Below, piece by piece: positions 52,166 through 58,784 of a DNA stretch of 58,784 nucleotides (position 1 is the stretch's first letter; each line of letters opens with the position of its first letter). The notes beneath the pieces were generated by a model. It searched no databases. It was not told the origin of the DNA and worked only from the letters and a program-made list of their open reading frames with translations. This DNA comes from an uncultured Rhodospirillaceae bacterium. Lineage in GTDB: Bacteria; Pseudomonadota; Alphaproteobacteria; Rhodospirillales; UBA2165. The stretch lies in the NCBI GenBank assembly GCA_913020445.1, contig CAJWAR010000026.1:1-58784 (forward strand). Direction: 5' to 3'. The position numbers and the translations under genes were made by a program.

Positions 52166-52849
52166 TTACACGGAAATTAGATTTGGTGAATCGAGCTTAA
52201 CCACCCGGTCGACAAATATTCCCGGCGTGACGACGCGTTCGGGGTCGAGCTCACCGAGCTCAACAATTTCGCTAACCTGCACCACCGTGGTTTCTCCCGC
52301 CATCGCCATGGAAGGGCCGAAATTGCGGGCCGATTTATCGTACGTTAGATTGCCCCAGCGGTCGGCCTGAAAGGCTTTGACGAAAGCAAAATCGGCAAAC
52401 AGCGGGAATTCAAGCACGTAGTCTTGACCGTCGAACTGCCGGGTCTCTTTACCCTCGGCGAGTTTCGTGCCGAAAGAAGTCGGCGTATAAAAGCCGCCGA
52501 TACCCGCGCCGCCGGCTCGAATACGTTCGCTGAGCGTGCCTTGCGGAACAATCTCAAGTTCGATTTCACCGGCGGCGTAGAGATCCTTTACCACCGCTTT
52601 TTTTGCCGCCGTCGGAAACGAGCATACTATTTTGGCAACACGCTTTTCCTGCACCAATTTTGCCAGCCCGTGAAAGGCCTCACCGGCATTGTTTGAAATG
52701 ACAGTGAGATCACGCGCCCCTTGCTCGATAATCGCTTCCATGAGCTGAACCGGTCCACCCGCTTCACCAAAGCCACTGACCATCAAAGTAGCGCCATCGG
52801 CAATACCAGCAACCGCCTCTTCAATTGTCGCAACTATTTTATCAATCAT
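52166..52849 (-). CDS. CoA-transferase subunit A (family I), unpaired
   Basis: A 227-residue alpha subunit of 3-oxoacid CoA-transferase type: LMVSGFGEAGGPVQLMEAII, ISNNAGEAFHGLAKL, and GAGIGGFYTPTSFGT. The beta subunit, which carries the catalytic Glu and normally follows immediately, is not here; the next gene downstream is an alpha/beta hydrolase. The ATG at 52849 follows GGGGGG by about 9 nt. Either B is elsewhere or the gene is a remnant of a pair. Confidence 0.87.
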   Translation of the reverse strand: MIDKIVATIEEAVAGIADGATLMVSGFGEAGGPVQLMEAIIEQGARDLTVISNNAGEAFHGLAKLVQEKRVAKIVCSFPTAAKKAVVKDLYAAGEIELEIVPQGTLSERIRAGGAGIGGFYTPTSFGTKLAEGKETRQFDGQDYVLEFPLFADFAFVKAFQADRWGNLTYDKSARNFGPSMAMAGETTVVQVSEIVELGELDPERVVTPGIFVDRVVKLDSPNLISV

Positions 52850-52864
52850 TTGAATACCCCCCAA

Positions 52865-53863
52865 CTAGCCGACGCTTAGAATAATCTTGCCCATATGCGC
52901 GCTGCTTTCCATCAGCGTATGAGCAGCGGCGGCCTCGGCAAGGGGAAAAGTTTTATAGATATGGGGCTTAACTTTACCGTCGTTCATATCATTGCCGAAG
53001 TCGCGTTGGAGGTTCGCGGCGATCAACGCTTTTTCTGCGGTCGTTTGGGGCCTGAGCGTCGAGCCGGAAATCGTTATCCGATCGCGCAACACGCGGCCAA
53101 AATTAATCTCAGCTTTCGGACCACCCAAAAAAGCGATTAAGGCGATGCGGCCATCCCGCGCCATAATATTGATATCCTTTTGGACATAATCACCGGTCAC
53201 CATATCCAGGACAACATCGACGCCATGGCCGTCCGTAAAATCCTTGGCGATTTCCGGCCAGTCTTCCGCTTTGTAATTGATCGCTTTATCAGCGCCCTGA
53301 TCGAGGCAAAACTGGCATTTCTCAGCCGATCCTGCTGTCGTGATTACCGTGGCGCCCTTGGCTTTGGCCAGTTGGATGGCCGCCAAGCCGATGCCGCTGC
53401 TGCCGCCATGAACGAGGAAATATTCTCCTGCCTTCAAATCAGAGCGCATAAAAACGTTGTAATAGACCGTATAAAAGTTTTCCGGGATGGCCGCCGCCAT
53501 TTCGGCATCATAGCCTTTGGGCCAGGGCAAACAGTGGGAATGATGGACCGCTGTATATTCCGCGTAAGCCCCGCCATGGGTCAGCCCCATCACCTTGTCA
53601 CCGGTTTTCCAACCGCCCGCATTATCACCAACCGCCACGACCTCACCGGCAACTTCCAAGCCCGGCAGCGGATTGGCATCCGGCGGCACCGGGTAGTGAC
53701 CCGTGCGCTGAGCAACATCCGGCCGGTTGACGCCAACCGCCTCATTTTTGATGAGAATTTCATCAGCTTTGATCCCCGGCACCGGCACCGTTACCGGGAC
53801 CAGAACTTCCGGACCACCGGGCTCTATTACTTCAATTGCCGTCATTTCTGCAGGGAGTGACAT
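52865..53863 (-). CDS. Quinone oxidoreductase-like (PIG3 type) dehydrogenase
   Basis: A 332-residue MDR-family NADPH oxidoreductase: MTAIEVIEPGGPEVL, VNRPDVAQRTGHYPVPPDANPLPGLEVAGEV (in part) and the nucleotide-binding GGSSGIGLAAIQLAKAKGA. No zinc-ligand cysteines. It is first of the operon with CoA-transferase A and hydrolase, and has an IclR regulator upstream on the same strand. Confidence 0.9.
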   Translation of the reverse strand: MSLPAEMTAIEVIEPGGPEVLVPVTVPVPGIKADEILIKNEAVGVNRPDVAQRTGHYPVPPDANPLPGLEVAGEVVAVGDNAGGWKTGDKVMGLTHGGAYAEYTAVHHSHCLPWPKGYDAEMAAAIPENFYTVYYNVFMRSDLKAGEYFLVHGGSSGIGLAAIQLAKAKGATVITTAGSAEKCQFCLDQGADKAINYKAEDWPEIAKDFTDGHGVDVVLDMVTGDYVQKDINIMARDGRIALIAFLGGPKAEINFGRVLRDRITISGSTLRPQTTAEKALIAANLQRDFGNDMNDGKVKPHIYKTFPLAEAAAAHTLMESSAHMGKIILSVG

Positions 53864-54005
53864 GGTAAATTCTTTCTACTGGTTATGACCTTGAATGAAG
53901 GCTGTTTTGCTAAATATAAAACACTCATTCAATAGCAAGGTCAAAATTGTTCGTTCACTGGACAGTGAAACCTGAGAGGCGGAAAATCAAGCAGCATATA
54001 GCGCA

Positions 54006-54797
54006 CTAAAGACCGGATTTCGCCAAATACTCCTCGATTTCCTCGGCGGCGGATTGCATCGGCGCAAGATAGCGGCTCACCACTTGCTTCAAAGTCAGCG
54101 CCGAAAGAATATAATGCAAATTGACGCACGCCAGGGGTTCACCTTTATACATCACCGGTACGGCAATTGATCCGGTTTTTGGAATGAGCCCGCCCTCGCG
54201 CACGCCATAGCCGCGACGGCGAATTTGTCGGAATTCTTTCTTGAGCTCGTCGGTTTTGGCCGCCGCCTCCCGTTCTGCAGAATCCGGTGTTCGCAGCACG
54301 TTCAATATAGACTCGCGTTTTTCTTTTGAGCTAAACGCCAAATGAACTTTGCCCATCGCCGAGGCCAAGATCGGCACCCGGTATCCCGGATATCCCCGGC
54401 GCCCGCTGTAGCCACGCTCAAGCGACAACGGGCTGGTCTGATGGGTGGTCTCACGGATCAGCATCATATCGCGGTCGAGGGTGCCGATTTCCACCGGCCA
54501 AATCACTTCGCTGCCCAACTTTTCCAAAATAGCCGAAGCGATCTCGGACACCCAGGCCTCATCGCTGTAGCCCTCACTAAGTGCCCGCACCAAAATTGTC
54601 AGCTGATAGGTATCTCCTTTGGGACCGGTCGCAACATAGCCGAGTTCCTTGAGCGTATTGAGCAGGCGATAAAGCGTCGGGCGTGGAATACCGGTTTCCT
54701 GGCTCAGGGCCAGAACTGATATGTCGTCTTTTTCGTTAAGCGCCCGGAGCACGACCAGCCCTTTTTTTAAACTTTGTGTGGTGCCGCGATCGGCCAT
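54006..54797 (-). CDS. IclR-family transcriptional regulator
   Basis: A 263-residue regulator with an N-terminal winged HTH (QSLKKGLVVLRALNEKDDISVLAL, then GIPRPTLYRLLNTLKELGYV, both in part) and the C-terminal effector domain (RRRGYGVREGGLIPKTGSIAVPVM). It resembles MhpR-like activators of aromatic acid pathways. The start at 54797 follows AAGGGGATAC. It lies upstream of the quinone oxidoreductase operon, same strand, separated by 142 bp, and may control it. Confidence 0.88.
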   Translation of the reverse strand: MADRGTTQSLKKGLVVLRALNEKDDISVLALSQETGIPRPTLYRLLNTLKELGYVATGPKGDTYQLTILVRALSEGYSDEAWVSEIASAILEKLGSEVIWPVEIGTLDRDMMLIRETTHQTSPLSLERGYSGRRGYPGYRVPILASAMGKVHLAFSSKEKRESILNVLRTPDSAEREAAAKTDELKKEFRQIRRRGYGVREGGLIPKTGSIAVPVMYKGEPLACVNLHYILSALTLKQVVSRYLAPMQSAAEEIEEYLAKSGL

Positions 54798-54874
54798 TGT
54801 ATCCCCTTGCAATTTCATCCTATCTTAGCGCGCCTTCAGTTGGTTCGACAAACCAGGTGATAAGGATTTTTCTA

Positions 54875-54916
54875 TTATTTGGTGCAAATGTTATTTATAA
54901 TTCTATTACCAAATAA
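54875..54916. promoter_or_regulatory. Inverted repeat TTATTTGGT / ACCAAATAA
   Basis: Perfect 9-bp arms (54875-54883 and 54908-54916) with 24 nt between, in the gap between the IclR gene and the secreted protein. May be an operator for either neighbour, perhaps autoregulated by the IclR protein, or the transcription start region. Confidence 0.4.
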
Positions 54917-54934
54917 AAAATGAATTGGAATCAA

Positions 54935-55570
54935 ATGAAAAAAATAGCCGTCACCATCACGCTGGTCTTTTTAGTTTATGTATTTCAAAGCACACCCGCC
55001 CTGGCTCAACAGGGGAAATTTGGAACCTGTACCCGGGATCAGGTTCTAAAATTTATCGATTTGGGGCTTGGTAAACATGAAATTGTCAAATTGTGCACCC
55101 AGCCGCAAAAGTCTAGTACCAAAGTTGAGGCGCCAAAGCCAACGGTAAAACCCAAGCCGGTCGCCGCTACGCCAAAACCGAAGCCAAAGCCGAAACCGCA
55201 ACCCATGGCCCGTCCAGCGGCAAAGCGGGTTAAAAAAATCACTGTCGCCCTCAAGGGAAATCTGAGCGACCTCGATGGCACCTGGTCGATGGCATCTGTC
55301 TGTTCGCCCTATTCAGGTCATGCCGAAGACATTGTGATGAGAAGCGGCAATTTTACCGGCACCTTGCATGGCGGCGACGATAGTCTCGGTCTCCGCGGCT
55401 CGGTTGGTAAGGATGGCAAATTCCATGCTTATGGCAACGGCACCCATGTATTCGCCGAGTTCAACGGCACCATCACCGATTGGAAAACCGGCCTGGGCAA
55501 AGGTGAGATATTACTTGGCGGCGAATCGGATTGCGTCGGCACCTGGACGATTACGCGTAAGAAGCGGTAG
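54935..55570 (+). CDS. Secreted protein with Lys/Pro linker, unknown
   Basis: A 211-residue protein with a signal peptide (MKKIAVTITLVFLVYVF..PALAQQ), a short Cys-containing segment (GTCTRDQVLKFIDLGLGKHEIVKLC), a Lys/Pro-rich linker (TPKPKPKPKPQP) and a C-terminal beta-rich domain (DGTWSMASVCSPYSGHAEDI..WTITRKK). The linker suggests peptidoglycan or surface anchoring. The ATG at 54935 gives the usual signal peptide; 54920 is also possible. No family recognised. Confidence 0.7.
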   Translation: MKKIAVTITLVFLVYVFQSTPALAQQGKFGTCTRDQVLKFIDLGLGKHEIVKLCTQPQKSSTKVEAPKPTVKPKPVAATPKPKPKPKPQPMARPAAKRVKKITVALKGNLSDLDGTWSMASVCSPYSGHAEDIVMRSGNFTGTLHGGDDSLGLRGSVGKDGKFHAYGNGTHVFAEFNGTITDWKTGLGKGEILLGGESDCVGTWTITRKKR

Positions 55571-55654
55571 CGGGGAAACTGGTGGATATAACTGTGAGAA
55601 AGTGATTATTTTCGATTTAATATTGCCTATTTTAGTGATGAAGGAGGGTTACGC

Positions 55655-56314
55655 ATGTATTACGAGCCAGGCAAGACGGCTCACGGATTGCCACATGATC
55701 CGTTTAAATCCTGCGTCGTGCCGCGGCCGATTGGCTGGATTTCGACGCTGTCCCAGGATGGGGTGGCCAATCTGGCGCCGTTTAGCCAGTTTCAAAATCT
55801 AACCTTCGACCCGCCCTATGTAATGTTTTCGGCTAACCAGAACACCGAGGGAAAGCGCAAAGATTCGGTGGTCAATGCCGAGACAACCCAGGAATTCGTT
55901 TGGAATATGGCGACCTATGAATTGCGCGATGCCGTCAACCAGTCGGCCATGGAAGTGGCGCCGGAAGAAGATGAGTTCGAGCTTGCCGGCCTTACCAAAG
56001 TGGCTGCGAAATTGGTCAAACCCCCACGGGTTGCCGAATCGCCGGTGCAATTCGAATGCGCCTATCACATGACGCTGCGTCTGCCGGGCAAGGGCGTCAT
56101 GGGGTCATCTGATGTGGTAATTGGCCGCGTACTGGCGGTACATATCGCGGATGAGGCGCTCACTGATGAGGGCCGCCTGGATATCGCCAAGCTCCGACCC
56201 ATCGCGCGGCTCGGCTACCATGACTACACCTCGGTCGAGAGCATTTTCGAAATGGTCATTCCCGGCACCAATGAAGATATCCGGCGTGGCATGGAAGGTT
56301 GGTCGGAAGACTAG
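55655..56314 (+). CDS. Flavin reductase-like (DIM6/NTAB) protein
   Basis: A 219-residue flavoprotein of the FMN-binding split-barrel type: PRPIGWISTLSQDGVANLAPFS (in part), FDPPYVMFSANQ, and WNMATYELRDAVNQSA. It likely binds FMN and reduces flavin with NAD(P)H, possibly for a partner oxygenase encoded elsewhere. RBS AAGGAGGGTTACGC. It is the last gene before the att site. Confidence 0.9.
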   Translation: MYYEPGKTAHGLPHDPFKSCVVPRPIGWISTLSQDGVANLAPFSQFQNLTFDPPYVMFSANQNTEGKRKDSVVNAETTQEFVWNMATYELRDAVNQSAMEVAPEEDEFELAGLTKVAAKLVKPPRVAESPVQFECAYHMTLRLPGKGVMGSSDVVIGRVLAVHIADEALTDEGRLDIAKLRPIARLGYHDYTSVESIFEMVIPGTNEDIRRGMEGWSED

Positions 56315-56425
56315 AGGGACTAATGGACCACTCGCCCTAGGGCCCGCCGCCTTCCCGGCTGATCAATTCGATTGGCAGGTCACCACCGGATTCTTAATAA
56401 CACTAGAGGATTCAAACAGTTAAAT

Positions 56426-56471
56426 TGGTGGGCGATGCAGGGCTCGAACCTGCGACCCGCTGATTAAGAGT
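56426..56471 (-). tRNA. 3' half of tRNA-Lys(CTT), att site of an integrated element
   Basis: On the minus strand this reads ACTCTTAATCAGCGGGTC, then the T-arm GGTTCGAGCC and the acceptor end with CCA. CTCTTAA as anticodon loop gives the CTT anticodon of tRNA-Lys. The D-arm half is absent: beyond 56471 the sequence changes to unrelated DNA. This is the usual footprint of tyrosine-recombinase integration at a tRNA 3' end, so it marks the boundary of an integrated element; chromosome is at the left and element at the right. It is not a functional tRNA. Confidence 0.8.
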
Positions 56472-56599
56472 TGGGTTAAGATGCATTTGGCGCAACATAG
56501 TTTGGCATTGTATTTGGTCTGTTCTGATCAATAGATATCAATAGGTTACGGATTTAGTGCCAAACTATTGATCTATAAATTTATATACGTCGCGTTACT

Positions 56600-56628
56600 G
56601 CGTCGGCTCAATGCCGGCGCTTTTTTTT
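56600..56628 (+). terminator. Rho-independent terminator
   Basis: GCGTCGGC (56600-56607) pairs with GCCGGCGC (56613-56620) with one mismatch, loop TCAAT, followed by eight T. It faces plus-strand transcripts coming from the left; no gene lies between the att site and this hairpin, so it may be an element-end terminator. Confidence 0.8.
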
Positions 56629-56769
56629 GACTACGTATCGACAATTCATGAACTGAAAATCTACCTACGTTTGCAAGGCCGCGCACTCACTCAAGTCCGG
56701 CTCAGGCAATCGAGATGCTGCATGACCAATTTCAACCTATAAAATTTTATACATCGATGGAGAACATCA

Positions 56770-56928
56770 ATGATCAATCACTCTGCTGAACTCGATTGCT
56801 TATTTTGTCGTCTGCAGACAAGGCTTTGCATTCGGCTCAGCACGCTATACGGGGTCTTCGAACAGGCTGTCGCTGCACCGCTATATCTGAGTAACGTTAT
56901 TACCCAAGGTACGGGGATTGTGGGATGA
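56770..56928 (+). CDS. Small ORF coupled to the RepA-like ATPase, possible AlpA-type regulator
   Basis: A 52-residue frame beginning MINHSAELDCLF after GGAGAAC and ending at TGA that overlaps the ATPase ATG (ATGA), so it could be translationally coupled. The stretch RLSTLYGVFEQAVAAPLYLS has weak likeness to the 'S.STLYR.i..G..P.pi.l' helix of AlpA/excisionase proteins, which often lie just upstream of such ATPases. Cys-rich start and short length leave this uncertain. Confidence 0.4.
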   Translation: MINHSAELDCLFCRLQTRLCIRLSTLYGVFEQAVAAPLYLSNVITQGTGIVG

Positions 56929-58031
56929 ACAACAAATTTCAGCAGCAGCCGCCAACTCCTGATCTGAGTGGTCTCTATGAACGGGTCAAGCCAAAATCTA
57001 TTGATGAGGTGATGCAACTACCAGATCCAAAGCAAATCATTAAAGGATGGTTGATTGAAAATGGCCTATCAGTCTGGTTTGGAGAACCCAAATGCACGAA
57101 AAGTTTTCTGATGACTGCCACGGCATTATCAGTAGCGAGAGGAACCGATTGGTTTGGACGCAAAGTCTCAAGAGGGTTGGTAATTTATGTGGTCGCCGAA
57201 GGTCAAAGCGGTATGAAAAACAGGATTAAGGCTTTCCTCCAGAGACACCAGATCGAAGATGAAGATATCCCCTTCCACATGGTTATGGCGTCGGTGGATT
57301 TGTTGCAACCGGACGCGGACACAGCTGGCATCATTTATTGGGTGAAACAAATCGAAATTGAAACTGAACTTAAATGCAAAATGGTCGTCATCGATACGCT
57401 TTCGCGGACAATGGCAGGCGGCAACGAAAACTCCCCTGAGGACATGACCCAGTTCATCCAAAATTGTGATCGCATTAGGGAAAGAGCTGAAGCCCATGTC
57501 GCTGTTGTCCACCACACTCCGAAAAACGGTAGTTCGCCACGTGGACATAGTTCCCTAATTGGTGCCGCAGATGCCGTTATCCGAGTGGAAAAACATAAAG
57601 ACGGCAATACCGCGACCTTAGAAGCGTGCAAGGATTTTCAGGATGGCGTACAGGTCGGATACAAACTTTTGGTCGAGGAACTTGGCGAAGACGAAGACGG
57701 CGATCAGATTACGAGCTGCATCGTAGAGCCGGCTGATGTCGAGATTGAGACAAAAGCAAAAAAACTCTCGGGAATAGAGCAGTTAGGAATGCAGGCCCTA
57801 TGTAATACTATCGATAAAGTCGGCAAGAAGGTCACCAACAATAATATTCCTGCAGGTGCAATCTGCGTTCAGATGGAGCATTGGAGAATCGAGTTCTATG
57901 CCATGAAGCATGGCGAACAGGAATCAAAGAAAAAGGCGTTTCAGAGGCTGACTAGCAAACTACAGAATATTGGAAGAATTGGAATTTATCAGGATGATGT
58001 CTGGTTAGTTAATAAATCAGTCGGGACATAA
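56925..58031 (+). CDS. RepA-like AAA ATPase of a mobile element
   Basis: A 368-residue RecA-fold ATPase like plasmid RepA helicase and phage/ICE relatives. The N-terminal part (IKGWLIENGLSVWFGEPKCTKSFLMTATAL) carries the Walker A variant GEPKCTKSF; Walker B is in KMVVIDTLSR, followed by EDMTQFIQNCDRI and VAVVHHTPKNGSSPRGHSSL. The C-terminus may be a DNA-binding winged helix. It fits a replication or helicase-loading protein of an integrated element. Confidence 0.85.
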   Translation: MNNKFQQQPPTPDLSGLYERVKPKSIDEVMQLPDPKQIIKGWLIENGLSVWFGEPKCTKSFLMTATALSVARGTDWFGRKVSRGLVIYVVAEGQSGMKNRIKAFLQRHQIEDEDIPFHMVMASVDLLQPDADTAGIIYWVKQIEIETELKCKMVVIDTLSRTMAGGNENSPEDMTQFIQNCDRIRERAEAHVAVVHHTPKNGSSPRGHSSLIGAADAVIRVEKHKDGNTATLEACKDFQDGVQVGYKLLVEELGEDEDGDQITSCIVEPADVEIETKAKKLSGIEQLGMQALCNTIDKVGKKVTNNNIPAGAICVQMEHWRIEFYAMKHGEQESKKKAFQRLTSKLQNIGRIGIYQDDVWLVNKSVGT

Positions 58032-58112
58032 ACGAACAATGTCCCGATCTGTCCCGAAGACATTCTTATATGGGACAACGGGACATATCCTTTAGGGATG
58101 TCCCGCTGTCCC
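58020..58112. repeat. Palindromic GGGACA/TGTCCC cluster after the ATPase gene
   Basis: TCGGGACAT and ATGTCCCGA (9-bp perfect arms) lie at 58021-58047. A second pair, GGGACAACGGGACAT (58072-58086) and ATGTCCCGCTGTCCC (58098-58112), has 15-bp arms with one mismatch. The iterated GGGACA units resemble iterons and may be an origin or binding site for the neighbouring RepA-like protein. In 58113-58362 I see no gene. Confidence 0.6.
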
Positions 58113-58376
58113 GGTTCCATGTCTTGATTCACTGCCTCAACTTTAATCTCCGGATTTTGGAACTAATCGCTGAGCATTGCGGGTCCTTCTAGGGAATGAA
58201 AGCCCCACGGGTAACGCGCCACCCCGGAAATTTCAAAATTTTTGGATTTCAATACACCTTATCTTTTCATTGTTGTTTAGGTTCTCAATAACCAGCAATC
58301 CACCAACCACCAGCGTTGATTGGCGAATGACGTTCTCCAAATGAATACGAGAGTGGCATTATATTGTCAAAATATT

Positions 58377-58456
58377 GTCCGCTATATCCCCAAAAGCGGA
58401 CTCTTTCTCAACATCTCCATAATGTCCGCTTCTGACCCAAAGCGGACATTGGAGAA
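58377..58456. repeat. GTCCGCT / AGCGGAC palindromes
   Basis: Two palindromes occur: one with GTCCGCT and AGCGGAC arms around 58378-58406, and one with ATGTCCGCTT and AAGCGGACAT (10-bp perfect arms) around 58420-58448. The same AAAGCGGAC motif is found in 1-62 of the window. No gene is seen here; this is the upstream DNA of the small gene at 58499 only in the sense of being beyond its 3' end. Confidence 0.6.
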
Positions 58457-58498
58457 CAAACCCGTAATCTAGAAATTTTTACCTGCTCTAGCACCGAG

Positions 58499-58714
58499 CT
58501 ACTCCATTTGATCAGAGATCAATTTCTCATGGAGTGTAAAAGCGGCTTCGAGTTTTTCTGTCGCTTCGCGATGGTCGATCTCTATTCCTCCGATCGCGGT
58601 TAAGTCGACCTCAAGCGCTTGAATTAAAAGAGAAGCGACTTCTGCATTGCTTTCTTCGCAGGCTTGTTTATGGGCCAATATAATTTTATCGCTTAGTCTT
58701 CGAAAGTCTTCCAT
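58499..58714 (-). CDS. Small helical protein of the mobile element, unknown
   Basis: A 71-residue acidic, helical protein (MEDFRRLSDKIILAHKQACEESN..LEVDLTAIGG). The ATG at 58714 follows a strong GAGGAGGACATTC. No family recognised. It lies inside the putative element, so it may be an element-specific regulator or accessory protein. Confidence 0.6.
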   Translation of the reverse strand: MEDFRRLSDKIILAHKQACEESNAEVASLLIQALEVDLTAIGGIEIDHREATEKLEAAFTLHEKLISDQME

Positions 58715-58784
58715 GAATGTCCTCCTCAGAACCACGATCATGCTACTGCATCGCTATAAAACGGAAAAGGTCTGCTTTCAGGTG

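Noticed and set aside
53180..53860. 226-codon plus-strand frame
   Set aside because: It is antisense to the quinone oxidoreductase gene, which has family motifs; the plus-strand product shows none.
56426..56471. Functional tRNA-Lys gene
   Set aside because: The D-arm and the 5' acceptor strand are missing, so it is only the 3' half left by integration.

Overview
The window looks like the chromosome of an aerobic, heterotrophic alphaproteobacterium. It has roughly 50% GC, compact operons with strong Shine-Dalgarno sequences, TAXI-type TRAP transport, and REP palindromes of the CTGGAT..CCGG..ATGACG kind that are frequent in Alphaproteobacteria. The lineage is inferred from gene content and repeat style; there is no marker gene here. 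Almost everything is catabolic: CoA ligases, FAH-family hydrolases, ACMSD-like amidohydrolases, SDRs, VOC dioxygenases, two 2-oxoacid dehydrogenase gene sets, and lysine-type degradation genes, with local regulators (Lrp/AsnC, LacI, IclR).

Layout. 1-4.2 kb: EthD and ABM-like small proteins, then a minus-strand operon FAH hydrolase, cupin, CoA ligase. 4.3-13.9 kb: aldo/keto reductase; a TAXI TRAP transporter (one fused permease, two tandem binding proteins); a broken VOC dioxygenase tail beside an intact one; a quinone oxidoreductase; a solute-binding protein. 14-19.3 kb: YCII and streptogramin-lyase-like proteins and a BCKDH-like E1alpha/E1beta/E2 operon divergent from an Lrp/AsnC regulator. 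19.7-27.9 kb: a CoA-ligase divergent from a plus-strand operon with a PaaE-like reductase, MFE-2-like SDR, PaaA-like diiron oxygenase and FAH hydrolase, followed by an amidohydrolase and a ThDP enzyme; this looks like a CoA-dependent oxygenative pathway of unknown substrate. 27.9-37.9 kb: a LacI regulator with beta-hydroxyacid dehydrogenase, cytochrome b561 plus LVIVD beta-propeller protein, a second E1/E2 operon, and an M24 hydrolase with a CobW GTPase. The same 14-bp LacI-type operator lies upstream of the LacI gene and upstream of the second E1/E2 operon.

38-47.6 kb: YCII protein, an SDR lacking YxxxK, a PD-(D/E)XK nuclease-like gene in a repeat-rich patch, cysK between UroD-like and MetE-like methyltransferase homologues, and saccharopine dehydrogenase plus ALDH7. 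47.8-48.95 kb: the most notable item, an AhpD-like protein whose reading frame is interrupted by one UGA at the second position of the CxxC peroxidatic motif (CAYU..H), followed by a hairpin at bacterial SECIS distance. I read it as one 370-residue selenoprotein rather than two genes. 49-56.3 kb: amidohydrolase, EamA transporter, alpha/beta hydrolase, an unpaired CoA-transferase A subunit, quinone oxidoreductase, IclR regulator, a secreted protein and a flavin reductase.

From 56.43 kb to the end lies the edge of an integrated element. It starts with a 46-bp piece of a tRNA-Lys(CTT) 3' half (att site), then a terminator, a small ORF coupled to a RepA-like AAA ATPase, strong GGGACA/TGTCCC palindromes and a small unknown gene. 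The element probably continues to the right of the window.
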